From positions 62,001 to 126,000 of the forward strand of contig NZ_PXNP01000053.1 in the NCBI RefSeq assembly GCF_003007675.1: a DNA stretch of 64,000 bases, written 5' to 3'. A program made the translations under genes and the position numbers. Shown one piece after another: positions 35,244 through 44,566 of the stretch. The number at the start of each line of letters is the position of its first letter. The stretch's first letter is position 1. The DNA comes from Marinobacter fuscus (GTDB lineage: Bacteria; Pseudomonadota; Gammaproteobacteria; Pseudomonadales; Oleiphilaceae). The notes beneath the pieces are model-generated. The model ran no database searches. It saw only the letters and a list, made by a program, of their open reading frames with translations, and had not been told where the DNA came from.

Positions 35244-36764
35244 TCAGAAGAACCCGAGCGGATTGGTGTCGTAGCTGACCAGCAGGTTCTTGGTTTGCTG
35301 GTAGTGGTCGAGCGCCATCTTGTGGGTTTCACGGCCCACACCGGAGCGCTTGTAGCCGCCGAAGGCCGCATGCGCCGGGTACGCGTGGTAGCAGTTCATC
35401 CAGACCCGCCCGGCCTGAATGGCACGGCCCATCCGGTAAGCCCGGTTGGTATCCCGGGTCCAGACGCCTGCGCCCAGGCCAAACTCGGTATCGTTGGCGA
35501 TTGCCAGGGCTTCCTCTTCGGTCTTGAAGGTGGTCACACCAACCACCGGGCCGAAGATCTCCTCCTGGAAAACCCGCATCTTGTTGTCGCCCTTGAACAG
35601 GGTGGGCTGAATGTAGAAGCCGTTACTGAACTCGTTTTCCAGATGCTCACGGTCACCGCCTGTCAGCACCACAGCACCTTCCTGCTTGCCGATGGCCAGG
35701 TACGACATGATCTTGTCGAACTGCTCCTGCGATGCCTGGGCACCCACCTGAACGTCGGTATCCAGCGGGTTACCGCGCTTGATGGCTTTGGTGCGCTCAA
35801 CCACCTTCTGCATGAAGGCCTCGAACATATCCTCCTGTACCAGCGCACGGGACGGACAGGTACAAACCTCACCCTGGTTAAAGAACGCCAGCACCAGGCC
35901 TTCCACGCATTTGTCGAGGAATTCCGGTTCGGCATCCATGACATCCGAGAAGTAAATGTTCGGGGATTTGCCACCCAGCTCCACGGTAGACGGAATGATG
36001 TTTTCCGCAGCGCACTTGAGGATATGCGAACCCACCGGGGTCGAGCCGGTAAAGGCAATCTTGGCAATGCGCTTGCTGGTAGCCAGAGCCTGGCCTGCCT
36101 CAATGCCGTAACCATTAACGATGTTGATCACGCCCGGTGGCAACAGATCACCAATGATCTCCATCAGCACCAGAATACTGGCCGGGGTCTGTTCTGCCGG
36201 CTTCAACACCGTGCAGTTACCGGCAGCCAGACAGGGGCCAAGTTTCCAGGCCGCCATCAGCAGCGGGAAGTTCCAGGGGATAATCTGACCCACCACGCCC
36301 AGCGGTTCGTGGAAGTGATAAGCCACGGTGTTATGGTCGATCTCACCCATGTGGCCTTCCTGGGCACGGATACAACCGGCGAAATAACGGAAGTGGTCCG
36401 CAGCCAGAGGAATGTCCGCATTCAGGGTTTCCCGCACCGCCTTGCCGTTGTCCCAGGTTTCGGCAACCGCGAGCTTTTCCAGATTGGCTTCGATGCGGTC
36501 GGCAATTTTTAGCAGAATGTTGGAGCGCTCGGTGGGTGAGGTCTTGCCCCAGGCAGGTGCTGCCTTGTGCGCCGCATCCAGGGCCAGATCGATGTCTTCG
36601 GCGGTTGAACGGGGCACTTCACAAATCACACCACCGGTCACCGGTGTAATGTTCTCGAAATACTGGCCTTTTACCGGAGCCACCCACTCGCCGCCGATGA
36701 AGTTTTCGTAGCGGGATTTGAATGAGACAACGGAGCCTTCTTTTCCGGGTTGTGCGTAGATCAT
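35244..36764 (-). CDS. exaC: NAD-dependent aldehyde dehydrogenase of ethanol oxidation (ExaC-like)
   Basis: The 506-residue cytoplasmic enzyme oxidises the acetaldehyde formed by the quinoprotein dehydrogenase to acetate. It has [17 protein letters not shown], the catalytic Glu in VELGGKSP and the catalytic Cys in [14 protein letters not shown] 36764 ([10 protein letters not shown]) gives the same length and N-terminus as the P. aeruginosa ExaC I know; a 12-codon upstream extension lacks support. A good AGAGGT precedes it. Confidence 0.93.
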   Translation of the reverse strand: MIYAQPGKEGSVVSFKSRYENFIGGEWVAPVKGQYFENITPVTGGVICEVPRSTAEDIDLALDAAHKAAPAWGKTSPTERSNILLKIADRIEANLEKLAVAETWDNGKAVRETLNADIPLAADHFRYFAGCIRAQEGHMGEIDHNTVAYHFHEPLGVVGQIIPWNFPLLMAAWKLGPCLAAGNCTVLKPAEQTPASILVLMEIIGDLLPPGVINIVNGYGIEAGQALATSKRIAKIAFTGSTPVGSHILKCAAENIIPSTVELGGKSPNIYFSDVMDAEPEFLDKCVEGLVLAFFNQGEVCTCPSRALVQEDMFEAFMQKVVERTKAIKRGNPLDTDVQVGAQASQEQFDKIMSYLAIGKQEGAVVLTGGDREHLENEFSNGFYIQPTLFKGDNKMRVFQEEIFGPVVGVTTFKTEEEALAIANDTEFGLGAGVWTRDTNRAYRMGRAIQAGRVWMNCYHAYPAHAAFGGYKRSGVGRETHKMALDHYQQTKNLLVSYDTNPLGFF

Positions 36765-36881
36765 GTCATCGACCTCTTTGTTGTGTTTGTCGCTTGGCAA
36801 CGCAGCCTTTCGCGTTTACAGGTTCAATGTAGACTGCATACCGCAATAGGTGAATGATTCGTTTGGGGGGAACGACTGGTA

Positions 36882-36893
36882 CCTTGGTATTAG
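36882..36893 (+). promoter_or_regulatory. Shared motif CCTTGGTATTAG, copy upstream of exaC
   Basis: The 12-mer CCTTGGTATTAG lies in the 158-base gap between exaB and exaC. It differs by one base from CCTTGGTACTAG upstream of exaA. It may be a binding site of an ethanol-responsive regulator, but this is only inferred from the match. Confidence 0.4.
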
Positions 36894-36922
36894 AGTCGCC
36901 GGCACGCCTTGCCCCCCGTGAC

Positions 36923-37348
36923 TTACTGGCCGGATACCGATTCCACGTAGGTGCGGATCGACCAGATCGCAGTTTGCTCCAGATTATTCTTGAACGACGG
37001 CATGCCCCGCGCAGTGCCGTTCATGACCCGACCGATGAAATATTCATCATCCCACTCGGTCAGCTCCCGCAAATCCGGTGTCAAGCCGCCGGACTGGGCC
37101 TCAATACCGTGGCAGCCTGCGCAGTTCCCTGCGTAAGCGCTCTTGCCAATCTCTGCAGCCTCGGTGTTCAGGTGCCCATATTCGTTGCCGCTCCGGAACG
37201 GGTTTTCATTCAGTGCTTCGCGGCCCAGATCGGGCAAATCCCCGGTATCGACCGGCTGTGGCGTTACGTTGCCATGGCCTGAGGCCGCAGCAGCCCAGGC
37301 AATACCTCCGGCGCAGACCAGGGTTTTCAGGGTGTGTGAAAGGCTCAT
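36923..37348 (-). CDS. exaB: Cytochrome c550 of ethanol oxidation (ExaB/PedF-like)
   Basis: The 141-residue protein has a signal peptide (ending about HTLK...AAASGHG) and one haem-binding CAGCH; MPSF provides the likely Met ligand. It accepts electrons from the quinoprotein alcohol dehydrogenase in the periplasm. It is divergent from exaA, with a 356-base promoter region between them. Confidence 0.92.
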   Translation of the reverse strand: MSLSHTLKTLVCAGGIAWAAAASGHGNVTPQPVDTGDLPDLGREALNENPFRSGNEYGHLNTEAAEIGKSAYAGNCAGCHGIEAQSGGLTPDLRELTEWDDEYFIGRVMNGTARGMPSFKNNLEQTAIWSIRTYVESVSGQ

Positions 37349-37704
37349 GATGCAATACCTCTGATGTCATTGTTCTGTTCGCCGAACCTCCCGGCTCCGG
37401 CTATGGCATTACTGTAAAAACGGGCAACCGGTAACTGAATGCCACTTTCGCGGATCGCCCTTACTCCCTTGGTACTAGCCCGCAGGACCGAGAGCGAAAG
37501 CATGATGACCAGGTTAGTCTGAATGGGAACCGCCTGATTTCAGCCACTTACTTGTCCGCCCGGGATCTTTTCCCGGGTAACCCGGCACCTTGTCCCGATT
37601 GGCCCGGGAGTTCCTCCGTCGCCGACCCGCCCTGCAACCGCTAAAACTTTCATCGTCAGCGCACATCCATTGCGTTCGTCACAACAACAACTGAGGGGAA
37701 GATC
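37349..37704. promoter_or_regulatory. Divergent promoter region exaB / exaA
   Basis: The region holds the motif CCTTGGTACTAG at 37467-37478. A hairpin CCCGGG-ATCTTTT-CCCGGG lies near 37560, in the exaA leader. No sigma-54 GG-N10-GC pair with good context was found. GAGGGGAAG just before ATG 37705 is a strong ribosome site. Confidence 0.5.
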
Positions 37705-39561
37705 ATGAAAACAACATTTACCCAACGCCCCCTGCTGCGCAGTATCAGCCTGGCTTTGTCGCTGGGGTGTGCAGCCGGAGTTGCCAGTCAGGCAATGGCC
37801 AAGGACGTGGGCTGGGATGACATTGCCAACGACGCCGAAACCACCCAGGACGTCCTGGGCTACGGCATTGGCCCCAAGGCCCAGCGCTACAGCCCGATGC
37901 AGATGATCAACAAAGACAACGTTGAGCGTATGGTGCCCGCCTGGTCCTTCTCCTTTGGCGACGAGAAACAGCGCGGACAGGAATCCCAGGCGCTGGTACA
38001 CGATGGCGTTATCTATGTGACAGGCTCCTACTCCCGCTTGTTTGCCCTGGATGCCCGTTCCGGCGAGAAACTCTGGGAATACAACCACCGCCTACCGGAA
38101 GGTATTCGCCCTTGCTGTGATGTGGTCAACCGGGGTGCCGCCATTTTCGGCGACAAGGTGTTCTTCGGAACACTGGATGCCGGCATCGTGGCTCTGAATA
38201 AAGATACCGGTAAGGTGGTTTGGCGCGAAAAGTTTGCAGACCACGAAGAAGGCTACACCATGACTGGCGCACCGACCCTGGTCAAAGACCAGAAATCCGG
38301 CAAGGTGCTGCTGATCCACGGCTCCTCCGGAGACGAATTCGGCGTGGTTGGCAAGTTGTTCGCCCGGGATCCGGACACCGGCAAGGAAATCTGGATGCGG
38401 CCGTTTGTTGAAGGGCACTATGGCAGGCTGAACGGCAAGAAGAGCACTCCCACCGGTGACCCCCGGGCACCCAGCTGGCCAGACGACCCCAGCCGCGACA
38501 CCGGCAAAGTGGAGGCCTGGAGCCACGGTGGCGGTGCCCCCTGGCAAAGCGCGAGCTTCGACGCAGAAACCAACACCATCATTATCGGTGCTGGCAACCC
38601 CGCCCCCTGGAACACCTGGGCTCGCACCTCCCCCGGTGGCGACCCCAAAGACTACAACAACCTGTACACCTCCGGCCAGGTGGGCGTAGACCCGAGCACC
38701 GGCGAAGTGAAATGGTTCTACCAGCATACCCCGAACGACGCCTGGGACTTCTCCGGCAATAACGAACTGGTGCTGTTCGAATACAGCGAAGATGGCGAGG
38801 AAGTAAAAGCCACAGCCCATGCTGACCGTAACGGCTTTTTCTATGTAGTTGACCGCACCAATGGCGAACTGCAGAAGGCTTACCCCTTCGTAGACAACAT
38901 TACCTGGGCCTCACACATAGACCTGGATACCGGCCGACCGGTGGAAGTGGAAGGCCAGCGTCCGCCACCCGTGCCTGAAGGCAAGACCCGTGGCGAGTCC
39001 ATTGAGGTTTCGCCACCGTTCCTTGGGGGCAAGAACTGGAACCCTATGGCCTATAACAAGGACACCGGCCTGTTCTACATTCCGGCCAACCATTGGAAAG
39101 AAGACTACTGGACTGAAGAAGTCAGCTACAAGAAAGGTGCGGCCTATTTGGGCCAGGGTTTCCGGATCAAGCGCATGTTCGACGATCACGTGGGTATCCT
39201 GCGGGCCATGGATCCGATGACCGGCGAGTTCAAGTGGGAGCACAAAGAGCCCATGCCGCTCTGGGCAGGTGTGTTGACCACCAAGGGCGGGCTGGTCTTC
39301 ACCGGCACCGGCAACGGCTACTTCAAGGCGTTTGACGCAGACACCGGCGAAGAACTCTGGAAGTTCCAGACCGGCTCCGGAATCATTTCCTCGCCAGTCA
39401 CCTGGGAAATGGACGGTGAGCAATACGTCGGTGTGGCATCTGGCTACGGTGGCGCGGTGCCATTGTGGGGTGGCGACATGGCGGAGCTGACCAAGCCGAT
39501 TTCCCAGGGCGGATCGTTCTGGGTCTTCAAGGTACCTTCCTGGGCGACTGCGGCGAAGTAA
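37705..39561 (+). CDS. exaA: PQQ-dependent periplasmic alcohol (ethanol) dehydrogenase
   Basis: The 618-residue protein has a signal peptide cleaved near QAMA-KD and an eight-bladed propeller fold with repeated W-docking motifs. The vicinal disulfide is at Cys137-Cys138 (RPCCDVV). The catalytic Asp is 348 in [10 protein letters not shown]; the residue two positions later is Ser350, not Asp, which suggests the calcium-dependent rather than the lanthanide-dependent class. It oxidises ethanol and similar alcohols to aldehydes and reduces cytochrome c550. Confidence 0.95.
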   Translation: MKTTFTQRPLLRSISLALSLGCAAGVASQAMAKDVGWDDIANDAETTQDVLGYGIGPKAQRYSPMQMINKDNVERMVPAWSFSFGDEKQRGQESQALVHDGVIYVTGSYSRLFALDARSGEKLWEYNHRLPEGIRPCCDVVNRGAAIFGDKVFFGTLDAGIVALNKDTGKVVWREKFADHEEGYTMTGAPTLVKDQKSGKVLLIHGSSGDEFGVVGKLFARDPDTGKEIWMRPFVEGHYGRLNGKKSTPTGDPRAPSWPDDPSRDTGKVEAWSHGGGAPWQSASFDAETNTIIIGAGNPAPWNTWARTSPGGDPKDYNNLYTSGQVGVDPSTGEVKWFYQHTPNDAWDFSGNNELVLFEYSEDGEEVKATAHADRNGFFYVVDRTNGELQKAYPFVDNITWASHIDLDTGRPVEVEGQRPPPVPEGKTRGESIEVSPPFLGGKNWNPMAYNKDTGLFYIPANHWKEDYWTEEVSYKKGAAYLGQGFRIKRMFDDHVGILRAMDPMTGEFKWEHKEPMPLWAGVLTTKGGLVFTGTGNGYFKAFDADTGEELWKFQTGSGIISSPVTWEMDGEQYVGVASGYGGAVPLWGGDMAELTKPISQGGSFWVFKVPSWATAAK

Positions 39562-39579
39562 GCGGTCAATCTGCACGAC

Positions 39580-39602
39580 CGTCGGCAACTGCCGGCGGTC
39601 AC
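39580..39602 (+). other. Hairpin between exaA and the pentapeptide gene
   Basis: GACCG and CGGTC arms surround GCCGG/TCGGC halves, giving an imperfect stem of about ten pairs in the 60-base gap. It lacks a T run. It may stabilise the exaA message or partly terminate it. Confidence 0.4.
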
Positions 39603-39621
39603 ACACTGTCCGGAGGATGTT

Positions 39622-40272
39622 ATGAAACACTTTGCCAGTATCTGCCTGGTGGCGGCCATGTCACCTGCCCTGGCCGGAGACTACCTGGCGGACTACCAGG
39701 TACCTGAATTCAACGGCTGTAAACTGGAAGCCAAAACCGTGTGCCCCGGCGCTGATCTGCGAGGCGCGGATTTATCCAACCTCGACCTGCAGCTCGCCGA
39801 CTTCAAAGGCGCCGATTTCACCGGGGCGACCCTTAACCATACCAACCTTCGGGGGGCTGACCTCGGTGGCGCCACCCTCGATAAAGTAACTGCACACCGG
39901 GTCAATCTGTACCGGGCCAGCATTCGCGGCGCGAAAGTACGCCATGCCCGGTTGCAGGGTGCTCAGGGGGAGTATTTATTTGCCCAGGGCGCAGATTTTT
40001 CCGGGACCGACATGACCGGCGCCAATTTCAGTTTTTCCCGCTTTTCCGGCGCCACACTGCAACAGAGCAACCTGGCTTTCGCCAGCTTTGAAATTGCCTG
40101 GCTGCCAAAAGCCGACCTGAATGCCGCCAATCTGTTCGGCGCCAATCTGCAGGAAGCAAAATTCGGCCATGCAAACCTGGCCGGAGCCGACCTTCGCGCC
40201 ACTCGCATACATTATGCAACCTTTGAAGGTACCTACATGGAAGGCTGTCAGGGCTGTCCCTTCGACTGGTAG
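39622..40272 (+). CDS. Periplasmic pentapeptide-repeat protein
   Basis: This 216-residue protein has a signal peptide (ASICLVAAMSPALA) followed by about 25 A(D/N)LxX pentapeptides, for example ADLRGADLSNLDL and ANLFGANLQEA, forming a right-handed quadrilateral helix. Cys pairs flank the repeat: near the start (GCKLEAKTVC) and at the end (GCQGCPFDW). It follows exaA by 60 bases in the same direction. I recall a pentapeptide gene beside pedE/pedF in P. putida, so the association may be conserved. Function is unknown; a structural or assembly role for the dehydrogenase is a guess. Confidence 0.85.
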   Translation: MKHFASICLVAAMSPALAGDYLADYQVPEFNGCKLEAKTVCPGADLRGADLSNLDLQLADFKGADFTGATLNHTNLRGADLGGATLDKVTAHRVNLYRASIRGAKVRHARLQGAQGEYLFAQGADFSGTDMTGANFSFSRFSGATLQQSNLAFASFEIAWLPKADLNAANLFGANLQEAKFGHANLAGADLRATRIHYATFEGTYMEGCQGCPFDW

Positions 40273-40273
40273 A

Positions 40274-40939
40274 TCACCCGACCCCTGCGGGCACACAAGG
40301 CACCGGTCGCCCGTACTGTACCAGCCCCGCATCCACGGCAATGTGGAGAAGCTCCAGCGAGGACGACGCCTGGAGCTTGTTTTTCAACAGCGACAAATGG
40401 TTGGCAACCGTTTTAGTGCTGATACTGAGTTGGCGGGCAATGCCCGGATTGTTATAACCACGGGCGACCAGAATCAGAATTTCCAGTTCCCGCTGGGTGA
40501 TGTCCGCCACTCGGTGATCTGTTTTTTGCTCCCCGCCCAGGGCCAGCCGTGTGGCCAGGCTATGTTGCAGGTACGTATCACCGGCACTAACCGTTCGCAC
40601 TGCAGCCACCAGCTCCGACGGCGTGCACTGTTTGTTGAGGAAGCCCCGGGCTCCCGCTGCCATTGCCTGGCGCACCATCGCGCTGTCATCCGAGCTGGTC
40701 AGAAAGACGATGGCGGTGTTACGCCAACGCTGCTGAACCCGGCGACACAACTCCAGACCCGAGTAATCCGGCAACAACAACTCCGTCAGCAACAGGTCAG
40801 GGCCCGGGCCCGTGGTGTCAGTGAACGCTTGCCCACCGTCGCCGGCACCGGTTGCGATGATGCCCGGCATCAGGCTTCTGAGCAGGCAAAGCGTGCCTTC
40901 ACGCATCAGACTCTGGGGCTCAACCACCAGTACTTTCAT
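40274..40939 (-). CDS. LuxR/NarL-type response regulator with degenerate receiver
   Basis: The 221-residue protein has a receiver (1-120) and a LuxR-type HTH (about 147-210, TQRELEILILVARGYNN...KTVANHL). In the receiver the usual acidic pair is replaced (VVEPQS: Glu7, Pro8), and the phospho-acceptor Asp is Glu53 (LLLTELLLPDYSG). Thr81 and Lys103 remain. It probably cannot be phosphorylated and may be constitutively active or signal-independent. It is convergent with the pentapeptide gene and diverges from the ABC transporter genes. Confidence 0.87.
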   Translation of the reverse strand: MKVLVVEPQSLMREGTLCLLRSLMPGIIATGAGDGGQAFTDTTGPGPDLLLTELLLPDYSGLELCRRVQQRWRNTAIVFLTSSDDSAMVRQAMAAGARGFLNKQCTPSELVAAVRTVSAGDTYLQHSLATRLALGGEQKTDHRVADITQRELEILILVARGYNNPGIARQLSISTKTVANHLSLLKNKLQASSSLELLHIAVDAGLVQYGRPVPCVPAGVG

Positions 40940-41112
40940 AGCATCACCTGTTCGGCTGCGATCCGGACACGGATCCTCAGGGTTATCCTAATCATCGCCT
41001 GCCGCCAGACCATGGTTCTTTAGTACCGGCCATTTACTACTTTTCGAATATTTCCGTCGGCTGCCCGGTGGCCTACTCTCTGAGTCATTCATCACCGTTC
41101 GAGCCGGAAATC

Positions 41113-41841
41113 ATGCCCCTCGTCATCGAAAACCTGAGCCACCGGTACCCCGGCAAGACAGCACTGGCCGATGTCAGCTTTCGTCTTGCCCCCGGGCAAT
41201 TCAACGGTTTGCTGGGGTTGAACGGGGCAGGCAAAACCACGCTCTTTGGCCTGGCAACCCGGCTGCTGGCCATTCAACGGGGCAGTATTTACCTGCAGGG
41301 GCACAGTCTTGCCCGGCCAACGATGGCGGCCTTGCGGGGACTGGGCGTGGTCTTTCAACAGAGCACGCTGGATCTGGATCTGACGGTGCAACAGAACCTG
41401 GCCTACCACGCCTCACTGCAGGGTTTGCGGCCATCCATGGCCCGGGCACGTATTTGTCAGGAGCTGGCTCGGTTTGAGCTGACCGACCATCACAATCGCC
41501 CGGTTCGCATGCTCAATGGCGGGCACCGACGGCGGGTAGAGCTGGCCCGGGCAATGCTGCATCAGCCGGAGGTTCTATTACTGGACGAACCCACCACCGG
41601 CCTTGATGTGGCCAGCCGGAGCTTTCTGGTCGAGCACGTTCACCAACTGTGCCGGAAACAGGGCCTAACCGTACTCTGGGCAACCCATCTGTTTGACGAA
41701 TTACAGGCCAGCGACCAGGCGCTTGTGCTGCACCAGGGCCGGTTACTGGCAAACCAGGCGGCCGCAGAATTGATACGGGAACAGCAGTCTGACAACCTGC
41801 AATCGGCTTTCGAAGCGCTGACGCAGGGAGACTCGCCATGA
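41113..41841 (+). CDS. ABC transporter ATP-binding protein of PQQ-alcohol loci
   Basis: The 242-residue ATPase has Walker A GLNGAGKTT, Walker B LLLDEP and a variant signature LNGGHRRRVELARAM. LNGGH in place of LSGGQ is characteristic of the ABC-2 transporter family found with PQQ-dependent alcohol oxidation. ATG 41113 starts the conserved PLVIENLSHRYPG; an in-frame GTG at 41068 would add 15 residues. The permease follows with a four-base overlap. The transported substrate is unknown. Confidence 0.9.
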   Translation: MPLVIENLSHRYPGKTALADVSFRLAPGQFNGLLGLNGAGKTTLFGLATRLLAIQRGSIYLQGHSLARPTMAALRGLGVVFQQSTLDLDLTVQQNLAYHASLQGLRPSMARARICQELARFELTDHHNRPVRMLNGGHRRRVELARAMLHQPEVLLLDEPTTGLDVASRSFLVEHVHQLCRKQGLTVLWATHLFDELQASDQALVLHQGRLLANQAAAELIREQQSDNLQSAFEALTQGDSP

Positions 41842-42641
41842 GCCTGAGCCGCTACTGGTATGGTTTCCTCGGTATTCAACGGCGGGAATGGCAGCGCTTC
41901 TGGCTGCAGCGGGCAAGATTTGCCACGGCCCTGGTACGCCCCCTGCTCTGGTTGTTTGTGTTTGCCGCAGGGTTTGGCCTGAGCACCGGATTTTCCATAC
42001 CCGCGGCACTGCCCGGCTCTTCCGGTTACCAGGCCTACATGGTGCCGGGGCTCTGCGGCATGGTCATACTGTTCAACAGCATGCAGTGTGCGCTTTCCAT
42101 GGTCTACGACCGGGAGCTGGGCAGTATGCGCATACTGTTGGTCAGCCCCCTGCCCCGCCCGTTTCTGCTGATCGCCAAACTGCTGGCCATGGGCACCGTA
42201 TCCGTGGCCCAGAGCCTCGGCTTTCTGGCCCTGGCACGGCTGGCGGATAGCAGCATTCCACCGGCCGGCTACCTGGCGGCCCTGCCGTTGCTGGTGGCCA
42301 CCAGCCTGATGCTGGGCGCTACGGGCTTGCTGATCGCAACCTGGATAAAGCAACTGGAGAACTTCGCAGGACTGATGAACTTTGTCATTTTCCCGCTGTT
42401 TTTCCTGTCTTCCGCACTCTACCCGCTGTCTTCGATGGCTGAATCCAACCCCTGGCTGTACTGGCTTTGCCAGGTAAATCCGTTTACCCATGCGGTAGAA
42501 GCCATTCGCCACGCACTCTATTTGCAATGGAATCCATTGGCTCTGGGAGTAACCGTCGTCACTACCTGCGTTCTGGCTCTGTCGGCGACAACCGGCTTTC
42601 GGCCGCAACGCACACGCGTGCTCGGAAGAGTGCCCTCCTGA
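41838..42641 (+). CDS. ABC-2 type permease of PQQ-alcohol loci
   Basis: The 267-residue protein has six hydrophobic segments and the ABC-2 features: a VPGLCGMVILFNSM segment, YDRELGSMRILLVSPLPR, and NPFTHAVEAIRHAL near the end. It overlaps the ATPase gene (ATGA). The pair resembles exporters. No matching periplasmic binding protein is seen in the window. Confidence 0.9.
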   Translation: MSLSRYWYGFLGIQRREWQRFWLQRARFATALVRPLLWLFVFAAGFGLSTGFSIPAALPGSSGYQAYMVPGLCGMVILFNSMQCALSMVYDRELGSMRILLVSPLPRPFLLIAKLLAMGTVSVAQSLGFLALARLADSSIPPAGYLAALPLLVATSLMLGATGLLIATWIKQLENFAGLMNFVIFPLFFLSSALYPLSSMAESNPWLYWLCQVNPFTHAVEAIRHALYLQWNPLALGVTVVTTCVLALSATTGFRPQRTRVLGRVPS

Positions 42642-42900
42642 GCACGGTTACCCGGCGCCGCACCGTTAATGTTGGTGCCCGGGCGTTTGCTGCCCATAGT
42701 GGACGAATGACGGCGAGGCGAAAAAAGGTGTCCTCAGTGAGCGGCTCCAGCTCTGACGCCGACACTTCACAACCGTTGCTACCCAGGTGGATCTTCCAGC
42801 GTGAACTGGAATAGGTGCTGTACGAAGAGCAGGCAATACCGCCTAACGGTAAGACGTCAGCCGCAAAGAGCTTATAACCATTCTGCCAGTTCCATGTCAT
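42562..42900 (-). CDS. Hypothetical ORF coupled to the zinc permease gene
   Basis: A 112-codon frame starts at ATG 42900, overlapping the permease stop (ATGA), which argues for translation. The first 70 residues (WKIHLGSNGCEVSASELEP, FFRLAVIRPL) look like a real soluble peptide. The last 30 overlap the opposite-strand ABC permease and are basic, low-complexity sequence. I do not recognise a family. It could be a truncated gene that reads on by chance. Confidence 0.35.
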   Translation of the reverse strand: MTWNWQNGYKLFAADVLPLGGIACSSYSTYSSSRWKIHLGSNGCEVSASELEPLTEDTFFRLAVIRPLWAANARAPTLTVRRRVTVLRRALFRARVCVAAESRLSPTEPERR

Positions 42901-43658
42901 ACCTGCGCCGGTTGCCCAGGCCGCAATGGCAACAGAGGCAGAGCGCCGTACACCATCAGCGTCACGCCAAGCATGGCGACCACAACAGCGGGCCCCACCG
43001 GTAAATCAAACGTGACCGAACAGACCAGGCCCGCCAGATGCCCTGAGATAGCCACAAACGCGGCATGAAAAGGAGGCATCCGGCGAAGAAACAGTGGAGT
43101 TATGATCAGCGTTGCGAACACCACATAGATGCCCGCAAGCGCCACAGTGTAGGTGACCGCGACAGCAAACACGGGCAGAAACGCCCGCCCGACCATCCAT
43201 TCCGGGTAACAGAATCCCATCACCCAGACGCACAGCACAAGCACTGACGTTGCCCATACCAGAGGGGGTGCGGCCCACAACAAATCGCCGGAGGCGGAAC
43301 TCTGAAGTGCCTGCGCACCATGAGGGTCACCGCTAACCAGTAACACGGCCAGGTTTGCCCCAAGTACGTAAAGAACCCCGATCCAGGCCTCCCTGCCTCT
43401 ACTCACCCGCTGGAAAATCAGGTGTACAGCCAAAGCCGCCAATAGAGCGAACAGCAGGCTGCTGACCGATGCGCCAGCCAGCATCTGCCCCCCCAGCAAG
43501 TGGACACCCGCCAGAGTTCCAAGAGCCGCCCACTGGGCAATAGCCAGATCCGCAAAAATTACGCCCCGGGCAATCACCTGGTAACCCAGCGGTACCAACA
43601 GCAGACACAGCATTACGCTACCGGCTACCGGCAGCAGCAACCATTCACAGGCTGCCAT
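42897..43658 (-). CDS. Zinc/manganese ABC transporter permease (ZnuB/AztB-like)
   Basis: This 253-residue ABC-3 family membrane protein has about eight hydrophobic segments and the block VIFADLAIAQWAALGTLAG near the start, matching family members. It overlaps the binding-protein gene by 14 bases. No ATPase gene of the same system is found in the window. Linked AztD and Zur boxes point to zinc. Confidence 0.85.
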   Translation of the reverse strand: MAACEWLLLPVAGSVMLCLLLVPLGYQVIARGVIFADLAIAQWAALGTLAGVHLLGGQMLAGASVSSLLFALLAALAVHLIFQRVSRGREAWIGVLYVLGANLAVLLVSGDPHGAQALQSSASGDLLWAAPPLVWATSVLVLCVWVMGFCYPEWMVGRAFLPVFAVAVTYTVALAGIYVVFATLIITPLFLRRMPPFHAAFVAISGHLAGLVCSVTFDLPVGPAVVVAMLGVTLMVYGALPLLPLRPGQPAQV

Positions 43659-44565
43659 GGGCGGCTCCGGCTACCGTCAACTCGATTCGACTGATGATCG
43701 CACTGATTAGCCCTTCAAGGCTGGCGGTTTCCGGGTTATCGGTCACCGTACCGGGCACCGTGATTACGGCCAGCCCGGTCTGCTCCGCCAGCCAGTACGC
43801 TGGCCTGGGGTTCTGGTGGCTGGCAATCAGAATGGCATTTGCACCGGCAAGCTCCGGAACGGCCAGCAGTTCGCTCAGGTGGCTGGCACTCGGCGGCAAG
43901 CCGGGCTTCGGTTCGAGATCCGCAATCACTCGCACGCCCAGCCACTCCAACAGATAACTGAACCCGGTGTGCTGCACCACCACCGACGCGCCTTCCAGCG
44001 CCTGTGCCCGAGCTCGCCATTCGGTTCGTAACCGGTTCCACCCCGCTCGCCAGCGGAGATAACGACCGTGAACCCCTGGCGCAGCTTCCGGTGCGATACC
44101 CGCAAGTCGCTGCGCCAGAGCTTGCACGATTTCAGGCACTTCGTCCGGAGCCAGGTGCACATGAGGGTTTCCCTCGGGGTGAACGTCGCCCATGCTGCGA
44201 TCTACGTGCTCATGGGAAGCATGCAGCCGGGCATGATCTGCCGCAAAAAACAGACCCGGACGGCCCGCCTGTATCGCCGGGTTAGAGGCTCGCTGCAACA
44301 ACACCGGTAACCAGCCAGCCTCCAGCGACGCGCCCGTACAAACGGCAAGATCCGCTGCCCGCACCGCCGCAATCAGGCTTGGCCGCGCCTCAATATAATG
44401 AGGATCCTGCAGATAGGAAGTGGCCGTGGTAATCCGGGCATTCGGTACCAACTCCCGCACCAGAGCGGCCCATTCCGGCTCGCAGGCAAAGATCCGCAGC
44501 TGTGCCTGCACCGGCCACGCAGACACCAACAACACCAGTGCAATGAGCAGGTTTCGACACACCAT
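43645..44565 (-). CDS. Zinc ABC transporter substrate-binding protein (ZnuA/AztC-like)
   Basis: The 306-residue periplasmic protein has a signal peptide (LLIALVLLVSAWPVQA) and the cluster A-I fold: a His in DPHYIEARPS, a His-rich loop (HASHEHVD, HPEGNPHVHLAP), a distal QHTGFSYLLEWLG His, and SHQNPRP. These His residues bind zinc. ATG 44565 is two bases beyond the end of the barrel gene; ATG 44577 is an alternative. The AztD-like gene upstream makes AztC the closest model. Confidence 0.87.
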   Translation of the reverse strand: MVCRNLLIALVLLVSAWPVQAQLRIFACEPEWAALVRELVPNARITTATSYLQDPHYIEARPSLIAAVRAADLAVCTGASLEAGWLPVLLQRASNPAIQAGRPGLFFAADHARLHASHEHVDRSMGDVHPEGNPHVHLAPDEVPEIVQALAQRLAGIAPEAAPGVHGRYLRWRAGWNRLRTEWRARAQALEGASVVVQHTGFSYLLEWLGVRVIADLEPKPGLPPSASHLSELLAVPELAGANAILIASHQNPRPAYWLAEQTGLAVITVPGTVTDNPETASLEGLISAIISRIELTVAGAAHGSL

Positions 44566-44566
44566 G

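Noticed and set aside
35193..36512. Long forward frame opposite exaC
   Set aside because: Shadow frame without domain features; exaC is unmistakable.
37349..37704. Sigma-54 promoter upstream of exaA
   Set aside because: No GG-N10-GC pair in proper context was found.
41113..42641. ABC ATPase at 41113 as the missing zinc ATPase
   Set aside because: It is coupled to its own ABC-2 permease and has the LNGGH signature of the PQQ-alcohol family, not of zinc importers.
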